Assembly: GCA_025738555.1 (NCBI GenBank)
Contig: JAOVFP010000022.1
Coordinates: 62,001 to 126,000 of the forward strand
Length of the DNA stretch: 64,000 nucleotides
Direction of reading: 5' to 3'
Source of the DNA: Cyathus striatus
Taxonomy: Eukaryota > Basidiomycota > Agaricomycetes > Agaricales > Nidulariaceae
Numbering within the stretch: the stretch's first letter is position 1; each line of letters begins with the position of its first letter. Below are positions 59,101-64,000 of the stretch, piece after piece. Position numbers and translations under genes: made by a program. The notes under the pieces are model-generated. The model made no database searches and was not told the origin of the DNA. It saw only the letters and a list, made by a program, of their open reading frames with translations.

Positions 59101-61400
59101 ACATGCACCACTTCTACCTCTTTAATTTACATCCTTTACTTCACCATTAGAAATGTAGGACTCATATGATTCATTCAGATAGATGTAGATATTTCAGAAT
59201 ATACCTATTTCATATGATAGATCCCCATAATGCACGAATAAATGCATAAATTAAAATCTTGCCTCCTTCCGCTACAATCATCATATGACAGGAATATAGT
59301 CTCATCGCGCTGCGTTCATGTGCTGACTCATATGTCATTTTCAGAACGCAGAAAACATATATCCCACGCCTATCACGTCTGTCCGCCTATGGCACATCCC
59401 ATCAATTAAGGTAAATCCAGTCTACATGCACCACTCCCACTTCATTAATTTACATCCTCTACTTTGCTATTAAAAATGTAGGAAACACACAGTCCATTCA
59501 GATAGATGTAGATATTTCAGTATATACCTCTTTTATATGATAGATCCCCATAATGCATGAATAAATGCAAAAATTAAACATGAAAATCTTGCCTCCTTCC
59601 GCTACAATCATCATATGACAGGAATCTAGTCTCATCGCGCTGTGTTCATGTGCTGACTCATATGTCATTTTCAAAACGCAGGAAACAAATATCCCCACAC
59701 CTATGACTTTTGTCTGCCTATGGCACATCCTATCAATTAAGGTAAATCCAGTCTACATGCACCACTTCTATATCATTGATTTAAATCCTCTATTTCACCA
59801 ATAGATGTAGGACTCGTACGATCCATACAGATAGATGTAGATATTACACAATATAATTATTTAATGTGATAGATCCCCAAAATGCACTAATAAATGCGAA
59901 AAAATACAAAGAAAGATCCTGCCTCCTTCCGCTACATTCAGTTGTTGACAGGAAACTGGTCTCATCGCACTGTGTTCATGTGCTGACTCATCTGTTATTT
60001 TCGGAATGCGCAACACAAATATCCCATGCTTATCACTTCTGTCCGCGTATGGCACATCCCATCAATCATAAGATATCTAATCTACATGCACCACTTCTAC
60101 CTCATTAATTTACATCCTCCAAATCACTATTAGAAATGTAGAACATGCACAATCCATTCAGTTAGATGTAGATATAACATAATATAATTATTCCATATTA
60201 TACATCCTCATAATGCACTAATAAATGTGATAAGTTACAGTTGAAGATCTTGCCTCCTTCCGCCACATTCACCAAATGACAGGAATCTAGTCTCATCGCA
60301 CTGCATTCATGTGCTGACTCATCTTTCATTTTCGGAACGTGCAACACAAATATCCGACTCTTATCACATCTATCTGCGTATGGCACATCCCATCAATCAT
60401 AGGATATCCAGTCTACATGCACCACTTCTTCCTCATTCATTTAGATCATCTGCTCCGCTATTAGAAATTTAGGAAACACACGATCTATTCCGTTAGATGT
60501 AGATATTTCGCAATATAATTATTCTATGTTATAGATCCACATAATGCACTAATAAATGCGATAAATTACAAACGAAGAACCTGCTTCCTTCCGCTACATT
60601 CACCAGATGACAGGAATCTAGTCTCATCACACTGCGTTCATGTGCTGACTCATCTGTTATTTTCGGAATGCACAACACAAATATCCTATGCTTATCAGTT
60701 CTGTCCGCGTATGGCACATCCCATCAATCATAGGATATCCAGTCTACATGCACCACTTCTACTTCATTAATTTACATCCTCTATGTCGCTATTATAAATG
60801 TAGAATAACTACGATCCGTTAATTTAGATATAGATATAATATAATATAATTTTTCCATATTATACATCCTCATAATGCAACAATAAATGCGAAAAATTAC
60901 AAATGAAGGACTTGTCTCCTTCCGCTACATTCACCAAATGACAGGAATCTCGTCTCATCGCGCTGCATTCATGTGCTGACTCATCTGTTATTTTCGGAAT
61001 GCGCAACACAAATATCCTATGCTTATCAGTTCTGTCCGTGTATGGCACATCCCATCAATCATAGGATATCCAATCTACATGCACCACTTCTATCTCGTTA
61101 ATTTACATCCTCTACATCGCTATTAGAAATATAGAACACTCACGATCCGTTCAGTTAGATGTAGATATAACGTAATATAATTTTTCCATATTATACATCA
61201 TCATAATGCACTAATAAATACGAAAAATTACAGATGAAGAACCTGCCTACTTCCGCCACATTCAGCAGATGACAGGAATCTAGTCTTGTCACGCTGCATT
61301 CTTGTGCTGACACATCTGTCATTTTCGGATCGCGGAAAACATATATCCCACGCTTATCACATCTGTCCGTATATGGATCATCCCATCAATTATTCCAGTC
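56140..61400 (-). repeat. Right subterminal array: about 17 331-bp units (inverted)
   Basis: The landmark GACAGGAATCTAGTCTC or close variants recurs at about 56149, 56482, 56833, 56979, 57309, 57640, 57971, 58302, 58633, 58964, 59285, 59617, 59948, 60280, 60610, 60943 and 61273. Spacing is 320-351 bp except one short unit of 146 bp. Units in 57.3-58.7 kb are nearly identical, showing local amplification. Orientation is opposite to the left array. Confidence 0.92.
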
Positions 61401-61703
61401 CAGTTCTTATAGACTACATTTCACGTTACAATTTATACATTCTACAGACACATGGTCAACTAAGTGAACCGCAAAATAATATTCTAACATTTATAGTAGC
61501 TTGATATTCAAATTTTGGGCATCGAGGTGAGAACAGGATGTAGTTCATGCACGTTAAAATTGTGGTCTAGCTGAACCACATATTTATAATTTTGACAATG
61601 TGGCGTAGTATGACCACTTTCCTAATACAAATGTAGTCTTATATCGCCACATGGGTTTCAGTATTAAACATTGCACTGACTAATTACTACGTTATGTTAG
61701 GTC

Positions 61704-61724
61704 CAGGTACATACCCATGTACCT
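61704..61724. repeat. Right terminal palindromic motif
   Basis: GGTACATACCCATGTACC at 61706-61723, the single right-end counterpart of the left pair at 39256-39304. The unique 200-bp segment between it and the array is also shared with the left end. Confidence 0.8.
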
Positions 61725-61785
61725 CTCGTTTGGCTCAATCTATGTACCATTGTGGAACCACACATATGCCGCTACATGCCTCGAG

Positions 61786-64000
61786 TGCTCAGCATGTGTT
61801 GTGTGGTACAAAAATCAAAATAAGTATTACAATTTCCATTACGTAATCAAGTGATGCGCGCATCGACGCATTTGTTCGCGTTCACGTTCGCGCGTTCTCT
61901 CTCTCGCTCTCTCTCTCGCTGATTCCCTCCAACGCCGACACTTCCACATCGCCTCAACGCCGCAATTACTCAAGATCGTCGGTATCGCGCACTACCACGA
62001 CCCACTAAAATGTGCAGTTTGCTTTACCAAAGGCCGTGTCAGCACCCTATGTCTCCCTCCCCCAAGCTTTACTTTACAAATTTTCCTTCAATTCATCGGT
62101 ATGCTTTATGTTTCAAGCTTTTCCTTTTTCTTCCAGTAATCTACTATCTCTAAATATTTAATTTCTGTCTTATTTCAACCATTCCTCATTAAGTAGTCTC
62201 CTTATTTATATTTCCTTTAACAACCATGTATCCACTTCCTCCCAATTCAGTTGAACATTATCCCCCATTCTCGATACCTTAGAAAACCTCAAGGTCGAGC
62301 GGATGTTCACCGACTCGCTTACTAATTTCTTTGTTTAGGTATGTATCAACGCAATTTCCACCTCTACACCTTGTATGCGAAAAAATGAAGATTCCATGAG
62401 GAAGAGTCCCTGAGAGTAAAATTGGCACTTACGAAGTGAAGTCGCAAGCATCCTCTTGTCCGTTTCCGCCTGGTGGAATGGTAAATTTACCCTAAACAGT
62501 GGATCAGATGAAGTCCGGACTCCCTGTAAACGTAGTATGCTCTCTACCTTATGTCGTCCGACCTCCCACCTTTCTCCTAACGTGATCCTACGACTATCCG
62601 AAGGTTGAATGCATCCTATCGATGTCAGTGCTCAGCTTGTACTTGTCTTTCTCCTCTTTTGAATGTGCTTGGGACCTGGGTGGGGTCTCGAGTCCTGTGG
62701 ATAATGCTGATCTCGGTTCTCAGCACGCAAAACAGGACGAATGACAACGTTTCAGCCTATACAGACCGCTAACAAACTGCCTCCTACGCGCAACATCCAT
62801 AGCGACCCATTAAGGGTGCTGTTGGCGTGGGGGACCACGTCTAAGCAGGACCTCAACTCTTCGCTGTCTAATCCGTGCGGCTGTGAATCGATTGGCCAAG
62901 TAAAATTTTTGGGGAATATGGGACAATATACATGAATAATATGCGCTGAGGAGGGCATCTGTGACAACGATGTTTCTTTTATGCGGGAACTAAGTATGGG
63001 ATTTAGTACCGCCGGAATCGGGTTTTAACTCAAACCCACGACTCTCCACAAGCTCATCCCAACTCTCCACAACACCCAAAAGACCCACTGACAATGTCTC
63101 TCACACTTATTCATGTCCCTCCCTACATGCCCCAATACAGCCCCTCACAAACGCCTAACTTCTCCCAGTTGACGCAAGCGCAGGCTTTCAACGGAGTATG
63201 CTTCTTCTGCGCCTTCACGACCGTAAATCTGTGGACCCCTCGACTACGAATGACATAAGGACGACAAATCACACTGCGACGACAGGCCATACGGTGATTT
63301 TTATACATAATCCCACTGTAATTACAGTGGAATGGTAATGTATACATCACGGTAGTTACAGTGGCAGCTTATTATAATGAAAGTATGTAAGTCCGTTACT
63401 AAGTGTGCTGATACACGTGTCATTGGAAGCTGATGCACATGCATCCTTAGCAACGGACTATTAATCGCGCCAAAATTGCGCCTTCTCCCGCCCTTTGCGC
63501 TGTATTCCCAAAATAAGTATATTTCATTTGCTTGAGCGGGATTGATTAGGTTTGCTTCTTTAAACCTTCGCCTGCCTTTCTCCGTTTTCGACATAAAAAA
63601 CGTATGACAGAATATGAGACAACATAGAATACTATCTTCTGTAGCTAAGCACACCCTACTTAAATACATAGCATACAATTATGTTTCCATTAGTCCCAAT
63701 AGCATTTTATTTCAATACTTTCACGTCTAAACAAAAAGAATGTTTATTTCTTTTCACCCTGCCAAAGAACACTGTAAATCTATTGTAGCTACATATACTG
63801 ATACATTTTACAGCCCAGAGTTCATTAATAATATAAATGAGCTTTTATATCATCAGAAGTGTTAATTTATTTGAAAACTATATCTAGTAGCTGCGGACAG
63901 CATTTATTTTTACGAGGTTACATATACAATTAAGCAATCTATTCACAAGACTTTGAAGTTTCGTCAGACCAAAACTCAAAGTCGTTCGATAGGATTCATA
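61786..64000. other. Unassigned right flank
   Basis: CT-rich (CTCTCTCTCGCTCTCTC) near 61900. No recognisable gene; frames at 62741-62935 (plus) and 63322-63678 (minus, 118 codons) have no known motif. A perfect 18-bp palindrome CCACTGTAATTACAGTGG lies at 63312-63329. Confidence 0.4.
63312..63329. repeat. 18-bp perfect palindrome
   Basis: CCACTGTAATTACAGTGG, followed by a related half-site GTAGTTACAGTGG at 63351. It may be the end of a small fold-back element; nothing else supports this. Confidence 0.5.

Larger units (their letters stand above)
39189..61785. mobile_element. Giant KDZ-type DNA transposon (about 22.6 kb) with repeat-array inverted ends
   Basis: Sequence from about 39189 inward is repeated inverted from about 61785 inward (GAGTGCTCCAGATAGG-type versus GAGCACTCGAGGCATG-type ends). 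Shared landmarks follow in the same order: a GGTACATACCCATGTACC motif, a unique segment of about 200 bp, a 331-bp tandem array and an outward-facing Zn-cluster gene. The last shared segment is near 44040-44085 and 54903-54960. The core contains a KDZ transposase. The outermost bases and target duplication could not be fixed. The arms are diverged, so this is not a recent palindromic duplication. KDZ elements are known in basidiomycetes as large elements with cysteine-cluster transposases. Confidence 0.85.

Noticed and set aside
39189..61785. CRISPR-like array from regular repeats
   Set aside because: The units are 331 bp of continuous tandem repeat without unique spacers, in a eukaryotic context.
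61860..61930. CT-rich tract as a promoter
   Set aside because: No gene with convincing coding features follows within the expected distance.
62380..62640. Possible structured non-coding RNA (GGAAGAGTCCCTGAG and later GAAGTCCGGACTCC looked RNase P/MRP-like)
   Set aside because: The spacing of the conserved blocks does not fit the RNase P/MRP core and I could not fold a P4-like pairing; a covariance-model search would be needed.

Overview
The window looks like nuclear DNA of a mushroom-forming basidiomycete (Agaricomycetes). It is AT-rich, has 45-60 bp GT-AG introns, carries gene families expanded in that group (MLKL-like four-helix-bundle N-terminus, basidiomycete DDE endonuclease, integrase-core gene, KDZ transposase with cysteine clusters), and is dominated by transposable elements. 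There are few ordinary host genes: a tandem SMP-30/gluconolactonase-like pair (about 24.7-28.2 kb, minus), an APH/AIM9-like kinase-fold gene (35.9-37.5 kb, minus) and a small secreted protein (38.0-38.7 kb, plus).

Layout. 0.5-1.1 kb: fragment of an MLKL-type N-terminal domain gene. 2-6.5 kb: mostly unassigned, with a tRNA-related sequence and a relic of the lactonase family. 6.5-8.3 kb: multi-exon integrase-core gene. 8.5-12.7 kb: a decayed DDE endonuclease gene split by a gag-only LTR retrotransposon that still shows both LTRs and a 5-bp target duplication. 13.4-22.4 kb: mobile-element graveyard with a 1.07-kb solo-LTR-like repeat, two fold-back structures, a Mutator-type element with 336-bp TIRs and a 9-bp TSD, a solo LTR and a mariner-type MITE. 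31.5-34.1 kb: second copy of the 1.07-kb repeat, split by a 1547-bp TIR element.

The main discovery candidate is about 39.2-61.8 kb: a roughly 22.6-kb giant KDZ-type DNA transposon. Its two halves are mirror images. Each end carries a palindromic GGTACATACCCATGTACC-type motif, then an array of about 331-bp tandem repeats (9 units left, about 17 right, opposite orientation), then a paralogous gene transcribed outward. Those two genes and a third internal paralog share a Cys pattern that fits a Zn(2)Cys(6) cluster (C-x2-C-x6-C-x10-C-x2-C-x7/8-C), beginning at residue 69 in all three models. The core holds a KDZ transposase, a divergent neighbour with duplicated Cys-rich exons and a C-terminal coiled coil, and one unrecognised gene. 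The transposase has three TGA codons and a frameshift, so this copy appears inactive. One terminal Zn-cluster gene is still fully open.

Recurring features are premature TGA codons at positions expected to be Arg (CGA to TGA), small palindromes repeated at distant sites, and nested insertions. Exon models were built by eye from splice signals and family similarity; no database search was run.
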